Assembly: GCF_000959445.1 (NCBI RefSeq)
Contig: NZ_CP009631.1
Coordinates: 1,922,001-1,986,000 of the forward strand
DNA length: 64,000 bases
Direction of reading: 5' to 3'
Source of the DNA: Burkholderia vietnamiensis LMG 10929
GTDB taxonomy: Bacteria > Pseudomonadota > Gammaproteobacteria > Burkholderiales > Burkholderiaceae
The position numbers and the translations under genes were made by a program. The notes under the pieces are model-generated. The model had not been told where the DNA came from and did not search any database. It was given only the letters and a program-made list of their open reading frames with translations. Positions 43,979 through 51,812 of the stretch are shown in pieces. Each line of letters opens with the position of its first letter. Position 1 is the stretch's first letter.

Positions 43979-45910
43979 ATGAGCGACAGTCACGCAGGTA
44001 ATCAAGGGGGCGACTCGCCGTTCAGCGACGATGCTGAGCAAGAGGTTGTGCGGCAGATGGGGCGGACCGCCCCAGACGGGTCGTCGTATGGAACATTCAC
44101 GCTCACTCCTGCGAGCGATACGCGGCAGAAGGAACTGTTGTGTGACGTACGGCCCATTATTCCCGTGATCTTTCTGCCGGGCGTAATGGGATCATTGCTG
44201 ACGGATAACGAAAATGGCAATGAACTGTTCTTCGCACCAAACACGGACGGCATGCTCGGTAACTTGGGTGCGCTTCCGGCGCTGCTTGGCCTGTGGTTCA
44301 CGGGCGCATCGGCGCGGGAAAGGCAGTTCGATCCGACTAGGGCGGCGGTGACGCCGCTCGGGCCGATCAATGTCGGCAAGCATGGCAGGAACGATGTTCC
44401 TGAGCAGTTAGTCGACGAAAAAGAAGCGAGACGGCGCGGGTGGGGCTCGATTCACCGCACGAGCTATCACCCGGTACTGGCGTGGCTCGAAGAAACGCTG
44501 AATCAGCCAAAGCTTTTGGGTGAACCGCACGGGCCGTGGGTCACGCCAGACCCCGACGGCGAGAAATGGACGCTCAAGCCCGTGATCGATACCGATCCCG
44601 CCGAATACGGTGCGCTCGGGAAGGGAGGGAAGATTACTCTGAACTCTGCGGAATTCGAGCATTTCTCGAAGTTCCGGTATCGCGTGTATGCAATCGGCTA
44701 CAACTGGTTGCAGTCGAACGCGGACTCGGGAAAGCAGGTGGTTGAAGGATCCGATTACCAAGACCCGAAGACGAAGAAAATAACGCGCCTGATGGGAATC
44801 AAGGAAATCATCGCAGAGAACCATAGTGGTAAGGCGATCATCTTGACTCACTCTATGGGGGGATTGGTCGCGCGGATGGCGATTGCAATGCATGGCGCGG
44901 AAGATTTGATGCACGGAGTGTTTCACAACGTGCAGCCGGCGACTGGCGCGCCTGTTGCGGTCAAACGATTCAGGACCGGCGGTGGTAATGAAGGCGGGAT
45001 GAACAGCTTTATTAATGGCAGCCTGGTTGGTCGTGATGCGGACGAGTTTGTGGCTGTGATGGCGAACGCGCCTGGACCATTCGAACTGACACCCATGCCG
45101 GACTACATCAATGGTAAGCCATGGTGGGTGTTCGCGCGACTCAATGGTGAGGTGGTCATGGAGTTTCCTAAGAGTGGTGGTGCATACAAAGAAATCTATA
45201 CGAATTCAAAATGGTATGGCTTGGTGCCCGATCCGTCCTTGTTGGACCCGGCAGGAATCGTAAAAAAGAGGCTCGATAAAATTGGGCAGGGGAAAACAGT
45301 TTTGGATAATTTTTATGAAACCATCAAGGATGTTGTCGCGAAGCATAATCAAATAACAAACCTTTATCATGCGAGAACATATGCGGCATACAATGGTATT
45401 GGGGAGTTGCATAAAAAATCGGAGGATGGAGGTAAGGATAAGCCGAGCATCGAAAAAGGTTTGCCGCTCGAAAAGTTGCTAACCTTTGGCAAGGTGATTT
45501 GGAAGGGGAATGTCCCGGCGGGCGTTACGGAGGAGGAATTGTGCGCCGCACGGTTCATGCGTGCGGATGATTCGCATAGAGGAAACGTACGGGTGTATTT
45601 GGATTCGCGCAACGCGACCATCGATTTTGAGGTGCAGAAGGTTGCGAAGTTGCCCGCTGAGGCAACTGTCCCCGATCCGGATAAGAACGGGATCATTGCC
45701 GGTGATGCTACGGTGCCTGCCTGGTCGGCCGACGCGCAGGCGCGCGGGTTGAGACCGGGCGTAGAGGGTGATCCGGCACAAGGCGTACAGATGGCGTTTG
45801 TGCAGGGCGGCTACGATCACCAGGGGAGCTTTAACCATCCGTGGACTCGATGGGCGTTGCTCTACAGCATCGTGCAGATCGCGCAGGATGCACAGGTGCC
45901 ATCATGCTGA
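43979..45910 (+). CDS. T6SS lipase effector, Tle4-like alpha/beta hydrolase
   Basis: A 643-residue hydrolase without signal peptide, placed between vgrG and an immunity gene, as expected for an antibacterial phospholipase effector. PVIFLPGVMGSLLT near residue 62 resembles the oxyanion part of LCAT/PGAP1-type lipases. The nucleophile elbow is THSMGG with Ser292; Thr replaces the first Gly of GxSxG. Probable acid and His partners are Asp576 in AGDATVPA and His614 in GGYDHQGSF. The Tle4 assignment rests mainly on the Tli4-like neighbour and is tentative. The 3' third is AT-rich. The stop overlaps the immunity gene by 7 bp. Confidence 0.8.
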   Translation: MSDSHAGNQGGDSPFSDDAEQEVVRQMGRTAPDGSSYGTFTLTPASDTRQKELLCDVRPIIPVIFLPGVMGSLLTDNENGNELFFAPNTDGMLGNLGALPALLGLWFTGASARERQFDPTRAAVTPLGPINVGKHGRNDVPEQLVDEKEARRRGWGSIHRTSYHPVLAWLEETLNQPKLLGEPHGPWVTPDPDGEKWTLKPVIDTDPAEYGALGKGGKITLNSAEFEHFSKFRYRVYAIGYNWLQSNADSGKQVVEGSDYQDPKTKKITRLMGIKEIIAENHSGKAIILTHSMGGLVARMAIAMHGAEDLMHGVFHNVQPATGAPVAVKRFRTGGGNEGGMNSFINGSLVGRDADEFVAVMANAPGPFELTPMPDYINGKPWWVFARLNGEVVMEFPKSGGAYKEIYTNSKWYGLVPDPSLLDPAGIVKKRLDKIGQGKTVLDNFYETIKDVVAKHNQITNLYHARTYAAYNGIGELHKKSEDGGKDKPSIEKGLPLEKLLTFGKVIWKGNVPAGVTEEELCAARFMRADDSHRGNVRVYLDSRNATIDFEVQKVAKLPAEATVPDPDKNGIIAGDATVPAWSADAQARGLRPGVEGDPAQGVQMAFVQGGYDHQGSFNHPWTRWALLYSIVQIAQDAQVPSC

Positions 45911-46941
45911 AACGATTCCTGAAATTTCTGTTGTTTGTGGCGGGTGCGTGCGCCTGTTCGATTGTGTTTTCCGGGGAACCGACGATGACTAATCCCTTGC
46001 TGTCCAAACCGCGTCCGTGGTGTATCGGTCGTTTCGTGTTCAACCGGCCAGCGATGAGCGAAATTTCGAATCAGCGATATGAGTTTCGTGGCGAGAAGTT
46101 GCAGACCACGTACAATGTTTCGCTTGCAAATTATCAAACTAGGGTTGAGGCGCGGGAGAGGGAGTTGCGCGATAAGCGACGCATAGACCCTGGAAATAAA
46201 AATAAAGAAACGAATCATCCATGGCTTGAAAAGGCATTTTCTCCGGTCAAAGATTCGCGGGTGTTCGTGTACCAGGATGCTGCGACTGAGGGAGTTGTGT
46301 TGCCGTTTAATACCGAGGGATTCGTCTACGATAAGGGCACGCTTTTTCATACGACTGGTGGAATTGGGTCGTCTGCAATTGGTAGGGTGGAAGATATTTA
46401 TAATGACACGATTCGTCGTATCAAGGCTCGCGATAACTGGGCGGTGCCTGCGGAATCGGGATTCTGTTTCGACGGTGGAATCGTCACCGGTTCGTCAACC
46501 TATACTGAGGAAGTTAGCCAGTCGTTCGCATTGATGCCAGGCCGGCCGGCGTTGTTGGTGATTGTGATGCGTGACGCGGTGGACACGGATCAGAAAGAGC
46601 CGTTGACCAAGACGTTGCCGCAATTGCGCGCGCAGATGGATCGATTGCCCGGCCATTATCGAATCTTGCGGCAAGGCAAGCGCACGGTTGCGGGGATGGA
46701 TGCAGAGGAAGTGTTGTTCGAGTTGAAGGAGGGCGATATTACGTCATACCGTTTTTATCTTCTTGCTCCGGGCGATGAAAGCACGCTGGCGAAACCACAT
46801 ACGGCAATTCAGATGTTGCTTGGCGCGAGCAGTCCCGACTTGAAGCCGGAAGAGGCAACATCGCCGGTAGATGAGGCGGGGGCGCTGCAAACGTGGGACA
46901 CGTTGCTAAACAGTCTGCGGCTGCGTCCAGGTGCCGTGTGA
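45904..46941 (+). CDS. Tli4-like T6SS immunity protein
   Basis: A 345-residue protein with an N-terminal export signal (LKRFLKFLLFVAGACACS), so probably periplasmic, where Tle lipases attack. The middle (WCIGRFVFNRPAM, FCFDGGIVTG) and C-terminal part (HYRILRQGKRTVAGMDAEEV, SYRFYLLAPGD) match the two-domain Tli4 family that neutralises Tle4. Two Cys near the signal (residues 16, 18) leave lipidation open. It overlaps the effector gene by 7 bp, the tight coupling expected of an effector/immunity pair. Base composition at 46050-46450 is AT-rich. Confidence 0.8.
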   Translation: MLKRFLKFLLFVAGACACSIVFSGEPTMTNPLLSKPRPWCIGRFVFNRPAMSEISNQRYEFRGEKLQTTYNVSLANYQTRVEARERELRDKRRIDPGNKNKETNHPWLEKAFSPVKDSRVFVYQDAATEGVVLPFNTEGFVYDKGTLFHTTGGIGSSAIGRVEDIYNDTIRRIKARDNWAVPAESGFCFDGGIVTGSSTYTEEVSQSFALMPGRPALLVIVMRDAVDTDQKEPLTKTLPQLRAQMDRLPGHYRILRQGKRTVAGMDAEEVLFELKEGDITSYRFYLLAPGDESTLAKPHTAIQMLLGASSPDLKPEEATSPVDEAGALQTWDTLLNSLRLRPGAV

Positions 46942-46953
46942 GTGGAGGGCCGA

Positions 46954-47241
46954 ATGAAGCGATACGACATCGTGAAGGGTGACAAGACAACGGTTGGCGG
47001 AGTTGTCCAGGCCGGGGATAGCACTGATCAGATCGCGGGCAGTGAACAGTCGCGCGAACTTGATCCGGTCTGGTGTCCCGTCTGCAAAACCATCGGCAAG
47101 ATTCAATGCACCGGTCCCAGGATTTCGAGCACCGGGCCGGATGGGCGCGAGGCGGCATTGAGCGACGATCTTTGTATCTGTCAGTGCTCGCCGCCGCCGA
47201 AACTTGTAGCGTCCCAGTCGGTGTCGTATATCGATGTCTGA
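46954..47241 (+). CDS. PAAR-domain T6SS tip protein
   Basis: A 95-residue PAAR-family protein that caps the VgrG spike with a zinc-bound point. KRYDIVKGDKTTVGGVVQAG is the N-terminal PAAR repeat. Six Cys in WCPVC, IQC and LCICQC may bind the metal, although the classic His ligands are few. It has no toxin extension, so it acts as a tip for the VgrG and lipase encoded upstream. GGAGG seven bases upstream supports the ATG at 46954. It starts 12 bp after the immunity gene. Confidence 0.85.
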   Translation: MKRYDIVKGDKTTVGGVVQAGDSTDQIAGSEQSRELDPVWCPVCKTIGKIQCTGPRISSTGPDGREAALSDDLCICQCSPPPKLVASQSVSYIDV

Positions 47242-47256
47242 ACAAAGGAGAATGGG

Positions 47257-47352
47257 ATGGTCCGAAACATGATGAGTTGGGTTGTATTGTTGATGCTGGC
47301 AGTGAGCATGTCGGGGTGTGCTTCGACCGGCATACTGAACGGGGCTATGTAA
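47257..47352 (+). CDS. 31-residue lipoprotein, probably truncated
   Basis: MVRNMMSWVVLLMLAVSMSG followed by Cys21 forms a clear lipobox (SMSGC), with only ten residues after it (ASTGILNGAM). AAAGGAG lies before the start, and it follows the PAAR gene by 15 bp. It stops 19 bp before the IS256 terminal repeat. In the +1 frame the sequence continues as RGYVTHRAPMEP up to the IS end, so a frameshift plus IS insertion may have cut a longer lipoprotein. It may also simply be small. Confidence 0.45.
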   Translation: MVRNMMSWVVLLMLAVSMSGCASTGILNGAM

Positions 47353-47412
47353 CGCATCGTGCACCGATGGAACCTGTCCGCATTTTTGTGGGCGAGGCGG
47401 TTGAACAGCGCG

Positions 47413-47622
47413 TTATCCGCGCGCCTGCGTGAATCGCTCGCCAAACAGGATAGCAAACTGGTTCATCGCTGATTTCCAGTCGAAGGCGGCCCGCACGGTC
47501 TTGGCCAGCACGTTGCGCAGCGCCAGCCAGAGCAGCTTGATCGCGGCCTCGTCATTCGGGAAGTGACCACGAGTCTTGATGATCTTGCGCAACTGCATGT
47601 TCAGACTTTCAATGGCGTTCGT
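47413..47622 (-). pseudogene. C-terminal fragment of the IS256-family transposase
   Basis: Minus strand reads TNAIESLNMQLRKIIKTRG, then HFPNDEAAIKLLWLALRNV and FDWKSAMNQFAILFGERF, the conserved C-terminus of mutator/IS256 transposases including the catalytic Glu of AIESLN. It is separated from the rest of the gene (49146-50219) by the IS110 insertion. Confidence 0.88.
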
Positions 47623-47869
47623 AACCGGCATGATATAGCCGGTGCCTCGCGTTCCCGCGCCGAGCGGTTTGAGCGTATGGTGTGACCATCCGGGACATGG
47701 GGCACTGGGGAGCACTTCGGGTGGGCAGGCCGTTCCTATACGATGAGCCGCGAGCTCGTGTTAGTAGTTGGCCGCCCCTGCGACCCGCCCGGTTGCGCTG
47801 CGAGCGCGAATCCGTAGTTGTCGTGCTGTCCCACCGGCTCCCAACAGTGATCTGAAACGGGAGACGGTT
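47623..47869 (+). ncRNA. candidate IS110 bridge RNA region (non-coding left end)
   Basis: The 247 bp between the element's left boundary and the transposase start have no gene. In IS110-group elements the long 5' non-coding end encodes the bridge RNA that pairs with target and donor DNA; this is known for IS621-type elements. The long gap is on the 5' side here (only about 40 bp at the 3' side), as expected for that group. GCGTTC near 47648 also occurs in the target sequence GGCGTTCGT at the left junction, but six bases prove little. RNA structure was not computed. Confidence 0.4.
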
Positions 47870-49105
47870 ATGCGAATCGTAGGGTTAGATGTGTCGCGCT
47901 CCGTGGCCGAGATCGCGTACCTGGAGGATGGCACGCTGCATGCAGGCGGCCGCACCGGGTTGCGACGCGATGAACTGGAGCGCTTTGCGGCAAAGCTGCG
48001 TGCCACCGATCATGTGGTACTCGAAGCGACCGGCAATACCACTGCCATCGTCAACGTCTTGCGCGCGCATGTCGCGCGTGTGGCGATTGCCAATCCGCTG
48101 CAAGTTAGGCTGATCGCGGAGGCTCGCGTCAAGACGGACAAGATCGATGCAGCCGTGCTGGCACAGCTGTATGCGAGCGGTTTTCTGCCGGAAGTATGGA
48201 TGCCGGACGAGCACACGCTGGCGTTGCGTCGACAGATCGCGCGCCGCTCACAGCTGGTGCGGCAACGTACACGGCTGAAGAACGAGATTCACGCAGTCCT
48301 GATTGCACACCTGATCGAGCGGTGTCCCGCCACCGATCTTTTTGGCAAGAAGGGGCGTGCGTGGCTCGGTGTTCAACCGCTGCCACTGGATGAACGACTG
48401 GGTGTTGAGCAGCGACTGCGCGAACTGGACCGCCTCGGCGACGATCTGCGCGAGGTGGAGCAAGCGCTCGCGCAAGCGACCATCGACGATGCGCGATTGC
48501 GCGTGATGCTAACGATCACTGGCGTGAACACCACAGTGGCGATCGGACTGCTATCGGCCATCGGCGACATCGCGCGGTTTCCGAATCCGGAGAAGTTGGT
48601 GAGCTACTTCGGTCTCAATCCATCAGTCTATCAATCCGGTCCGGCACCGGCCAGGCATGGTCACATCACCAAGCGCGGGCGCTCTTATGCTCGGGCGATG
48701 CTGGTCGAAGCCGCTTGGGGTGCAACGCAAGCGCCCGGGCCGCTGCGCGCCTTCTTCCTGCGCGTGCGCGATCGCCGCGGCCAGCAAATTGCCGCCGTCG
48801 CGACTGCTCGCAAACTCGCAGTAATCGTATGGTATGTGCTGACACGCGGTGAACCGTTCGCGTGGGATCGCCCGGCGTTGACTGCGCACAAACTGCGTGC
48901 GCTGGAACTGCAGGCTGGAATGCCGGCGCAGCATGGCCCGCGCAAAGGTTCGGCTGCGGCCTACAGTCTGAAGAGTGTGCGTCAGCAAGAGCGAGCCGTG
49001 GCCGAGCAGTCTGAGCGAACCTATCAGAGACTGTTTAACCGGTGGAAACAGTCGCGCCCCAAATCAGACAGCGCGCCGATACGGTGGCCGCAGGCGCGAA
49101 CATAG
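47870..49105 (+). CDS. IS110-family DEDD transposase/recombinase
   Basis: A 411-residue recombinase. The N-terminal RuvC-like DEDD domain shows IVGLDVSRSVAEIAYL (Asp), VVLEATGNTTAIV (Glu) and KTDKIDAAVLAQL (Asp-x-x-Asp). The C-terminal Tnp20 domain has VSYFGLNPSVYQSG and KRGRSYARAMLVEAAW with the probable nucleophile Ser. The GGGAGA site before ATG at 47870 supports this start rather than a longer frame to 47768. The gene is intact and could be active. Confidence 0.92.
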   Translation: MRIVGLDVSRSVAEIAYLEDGTLHAGGRTGLRRDELERFAAKLRATDHVVLEATGNTTAIVNVLRAHVARVAIANPLQVRLIAEARVKTDKIDAAVLAQLYASGFLPEVWMPDEHTLALRRQIARRSQLVRQRTRLKNEIHAVLIAHLIERCPATDLFGKKGRAWLGVQPLPLDERLGVEQRLRELDRLGDDLREVEQALAQATIDDARLRVMLTITGVNTTVAIGLLSAIGDIARFPNPEKLVSYFGLNPSVYQSGPAPARHGHITKRGRSYARAMLVEAAWGATQAPGPLRAFFLRVRDRRGQQIAAVATARKLAVIVWYVLTRGEPFAWDRPALTAHKLRALELQAGMPAQHGPRKGSAAAYSLKSVRQQERAVAEQSERTYQRLFNRWKQSRPKSDSAPIRWPQART

Positions 49106-49145
49106 CGAACGAGCGAAGCGCGGTGCGGGACTTGTGCATTTCATC

Positions 49146-50219
49146 CGTTGTGTAGACAACTCGTCGAATCTCCGGCGGAAACACGAAGAACGGTATGACG
49201 TGCTCCCATGCACGCTGCCACGACTGCACGATGGTCGGGTACTTCGCGCCCCAAGGGCCGTCAGCGAAGTCTTGCAGTGCCTGCCTTGCCGCCTCCTCGC
49301 TGGCGGCCGCGTAGATCGGGCGCAGCGCTGCGGCGAGCGCCTTACGGTCCTTGTAGCTGGCGTACTCGAGACTGTTGCGGATCAGATGCACGATGCAGGT
49401 CTGAACGGTCGTGCGGGGATAGGCTGCGCTGATGGCCTCGGCCCGCCCCTTCAGGCCATCGACGACGGCGATCAGGATGTCCTGACAGCCACGCGTCTTG
49501 AGTTCGTTGAACACCTTGAGCCAGAACTTGGCGCCCTCGGTCTGCTCGATCCAGAGGCCCAGCACGTCGCGCTGGCCGTCGGCCTGAATGCCCAAGGCCA
49601 GATAGACGGCCTTGTTGCTGACCACGCCGTCGTCGCGGATCTTGACGCGCAGCGCATCGAAGAACACCACTGGATACATCGTTTCGAGCCGGCGGCTTTG
49701 CCAGCTCAGCGCCTCGGCCATCACCTCGTCGGTGACCGAACTGATGAAGTCGGGAGACACCTCGGTGCCGTAGCTCTCAGCCAGAAAGGCCTGAATCTCG
49801 CGCACGCTCATGCCGCGGGCGTACATCGCGATGATGCGTTCGTCGAAGCCGGTGAAGCGGCGCTCGTGCTTGGGAATCAGGATCGGCTCGAAGCTGCCGT
49901 CGCGATCGCGGGGGACTTCGACCCGAACCGGGCCACGATCGGTGATGACCGTCTTGCCGCTGGCGCCGTTGCGCTCGTTGGCCTGACCGGGCGGCTTGGA
50001 CTGGCCTGGTCGGTAGCCCAAATGCAGATTCATCTCGGCGCCCATCGCGCGCTCGATGACTGCCTTGTTGAACGCCAGCATCAGGTCCTGAACCTCGGCC
50101 GGCGTCATCGGCCCCTTGACCAACTGGTCCAGCAGTTCCTTGGGCAGTTCAGGCAGCGGCCCGCGGGCCGCTGCCTGACGCGCTACAGTTTGCCTTTTCT
50201 TCTTCATTGGCATATCCAT
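49146..50219 (-). pseudogene. N-terminal part of the IS256-family transposase
   Basis: About 358 residues from MKKKRQTVARQAAARGPLPE through YRPGQSKPPGQANERNGAS, HERRFTGFDERIIAMYARGM and VVDGLKGRAEAISAAYPRT to RVVYTT, where the IS110 element breaks it. DDE residues expected in VFFDALRVKIRDDG and AVVDGLKG are present. The frame then runs on into the IS110 end and stops at 49035. The missing C-terminus is at 47413-47622. Confidence 0.88.
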
Positions 50220-50273
50220 GACTTTTACACCTCATGATATGCCCCGCCCACGAAATCACGGATAGGTCCGCGG

Positions 50274-50341
50274 CCTCCGTCTCCGCCAAAAGCGGTGACA
50301 AAGCCCCGTAAGTTCTCGGACTTGCGGGGCTTTTTCTTTTG
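50274..50341. repeat. attachment-site direct repeat, distal copy
   Basis: Identical over 68 bp to 40228-40295. It contains the last 15 bases of tRNA-Ser and the terminator stem-loop (50300-50335) but no tRNA gene before it. This marks the far end of the island; normal chromosome resumes after it. Confidence 0.92.
50300..50335 (+). terminator. second copy of the tRNA-Ser terminator
   Basis: Same stem-loop as at 40254-40289, duplicated by the integration event. Confidence 0.85.
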
Positions 50342-50438
50342 GTTGTCACGTCGCCCCCCAATCCCCCTCGACTTCCCCCAAGCTCCCGCGCTAAATAGCG
50401 ATATAGCCTCGCGCCCCTCAGCCGGAGTCCCGCCCCGC

Positions 50439-51812
50439 ATGCATTCCGTCCTCACGCTTCTTTCGCATCGCCCCGTCGAAGGGCTCGTCGCCAACCACGC
50501 CGATTACGCGCACAGCCACGGCTACCGCCACGCGGTCGTCGACAGCGCGCACATCTACGGCGAGCGTCAACAAGTGCTTCACAAATACCACGCGATCATC
50601 GCGCAGCTCGCGGCGATGGAGCCGCAGGCATTGCTTCTCGTGCTCGACCCATTCTCCGTCGTACTGGCCCGGCACGCACTGCCGGAGATCGCCGACGGCT
50701 ACGACGCGATCGTCACCACCCAGACGCCGACGTCGCCATTACCCGCGCCCAGCGGCATGATCTTCCGCAACGTCCCCGACGTTCGCGAGCGCTTGCGGCG
50801 TCTTACGGTCGAACTCGGCAAGTGGGCGATGCATCTGCCCGAGCGGCAGAACGAATGCGAAGCGACGCTGCTCGCCGAACACTTCCCGCCGTTGCCGTTC
50901 GATCAGCCGCTGTCGAACCGCCATTACGCATCGGCCCAGACCGTGTGGCGCGACGGCCATGCAATCGACGTGGTCGTGAGCGCGCGTCCGCTCGTCGCGC
51001 ATCAGGCGCCCGAATGGCGGCAGATCGACGGCGTATGGGCGCCGACGCCCGACTACGACTTCCGCTACGTGCTCGCGCTCGTCGACGATGCGGCGCGCGT
51101 GCTGCATGGCGAACAGCCGCACGCGATGGCCGACTGGCGCGCCGCGCAACAGCGCACGCGCGAGCCGGTGCGGCATCTGAATCCGCAGGCGCGCATTGCA
51201 TTCGTGAGCTTGCATACGTCGCACATCGCCGGCTACGGCGATCTGCACGAAGAGAACTTCGTTCGCTATTGCACGCGACACGGCTACGCGTACCACGCCT
51301 ATCGCGAGCCGCCGTCGTTCCTGCCGCCCGGCGTCGACGCGAACTGGGCCAAGCTGCATCTGATTCGCGAACACCTGCCGCAGCACGACTTCGTGTTCTG
51401 GGTCGATGCCGACATCCTCGCGATCGACCAGCGTCAGCCGGTCGACGGCGTGATCGACGGCCGCGATTTCGTGATCGGCACCGATCACACGGCCTGGGCG
51501 ATCAACTCCTGCATGATCGGCGTGCGCAACGTCGCGCCGATGCATGAACTGGTCGGCCGCATATGCGCCCGCATCGAGAGCTTCGACGACCGCTCGTCGG
51601 TATACGCGAGCGGCGGCGACCAGCAGGCGATCTACGCCGAACTGCTGGCGGCCGGCATGATCGATGCGCGCTACATCGTCGATGCGACGTCGCTCGCCTC
51701 GTCGCCGGTCTATGCGACGCGCGACAGCCGCTTCGTCCATTTCCCCGCGCAGCACAATCACTATCGCGCGGTGTCGATGCGAGTGTGGGATCGGCTGAGC
51801 CGCGAGCGCTGA
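50439..51812 (+). CDS. GMA12/MNN10-like glycosyltransferase
   Basis: A 457-residue protein without membrane segments. The C-terminal half has IAFVSLHTSHIAGYGDLHEE, the acceptor/donor region WAKLHLIREHLPQHDFVFW and the DxD-type metal motif WVDADILAID. This resembles galactosyltransferases of the GMA12/MNN10 family, best known from fungi. The N-terminal half (MHSVLTLLSHRPVEGLVANH, then DPFSVVLARHALPEIADG) looks like a second, weakly related copy with a LVLDPFS motif in place of VDADI. Acceptor and product are unknown. It begins 98 bp after the island's end. Confidence 0.72.
   Translation: MHSVLTLLSHRPVEGLVANHADYAHSHGYRHAVVDSAHIYGERQQVLHKYHAIIAQLAAMEPQALLLVLDPFSVVLARHALPEIADGYDAIVTTQTPTSPLPAPSGMIFRNVPDVRERLRRLTVELGKWAMHLPERQNECEATLLAEHFPPLPFDQPLSNRHYASAQTVWRDGHAIDVVVSARPLVAHQAPEWRQIDGVWAPTPDYDFRYVLALVDDAARVLHGEQPHAMADWRAAQQRTREPVRHLNPQARIAFVSLHTSHIAGYGDLHEENFVRYCTRHGYAYHAYREPPSFLPPGVDANWAKLHLIREHLPQHDFVFWVDADILAIDQRQPVDGVIDGRDFVIGTDHTAWAINSCMIGVRNVAPMHELVGRICARIESFDDRSSVYASGGDQQAIYAELLAAGMIDARYIVDATSLASSPVYATRDSRFVHFPAQHNHYRAVSMRVWDRLSRER

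Larger units (their letters stand above)
47623..49145 (+). mobile_element. IS110-family insertion element inside the IS256 transposase gene
   Basis: Comparing the two IS256 transposase halves (codons for VVYTT and TNAIESLN) gives the boundaries: left flank ends ...GGCGTTCGT, right flank begins CGTTGTGTAG. Only CGT is shared, which fits IS110 recombination at a core dinucleotide without inverted repeats. Total length is about 1.52 kb. Both boundaries are uncertain by up to 3 bp. Confidence 0.8.
47372..50267 (-). mobile_element. IS256-family element, interrupted by IS110 element
   Basis: Imperfect terminal inverted repeats of 23 bp (18 matches): ACCTGTCCGCATTTTTGTGG... at 47372-47394 and CGCCCACGAAATCACGGATA... 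at 50245-50267. Without the inserted IS110 element it would be about 1.37 kb, normal for the family. The flanks show no 8-9 bp target duplication, and the right end is only 6 bp from the attachment repeat at 50274. This suggests that an adjacent deletion followed insertion. Confidence 0.75.
40228..50341. mobile_element. genomic island in tRNA-Ser carrying a T6SS VgrG/effector cassette
   Basis: A 10-kb unit between two perfect 68-bp repeats. Contents in order: an IS3 remnant, decayed sequence, vgrG, a lipase effector gene, an immunity gene, a PAAR gene, a short lipoprotein gene, and an IS256 element split by an IS110 element. No integrase or excisionase gene was found, so it is probably no longer self-mobile. 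Parts of the cargo, especially about 45150-46450, are clearly more AT-rich than the chromosome on both sides. The core T6SS apparatus is not here and must be encoded elsewhere for the cassette to work. Confidence 0.82.

Noticed and set aside
47073..47432. 119-codon plus-strand frame running from the PAAR gene into the IS256 end
   Set aside because: It is a shifted frame of the PAAR and lipoprotein genes and crosses the IS boundary, so it cannot be one real gene.
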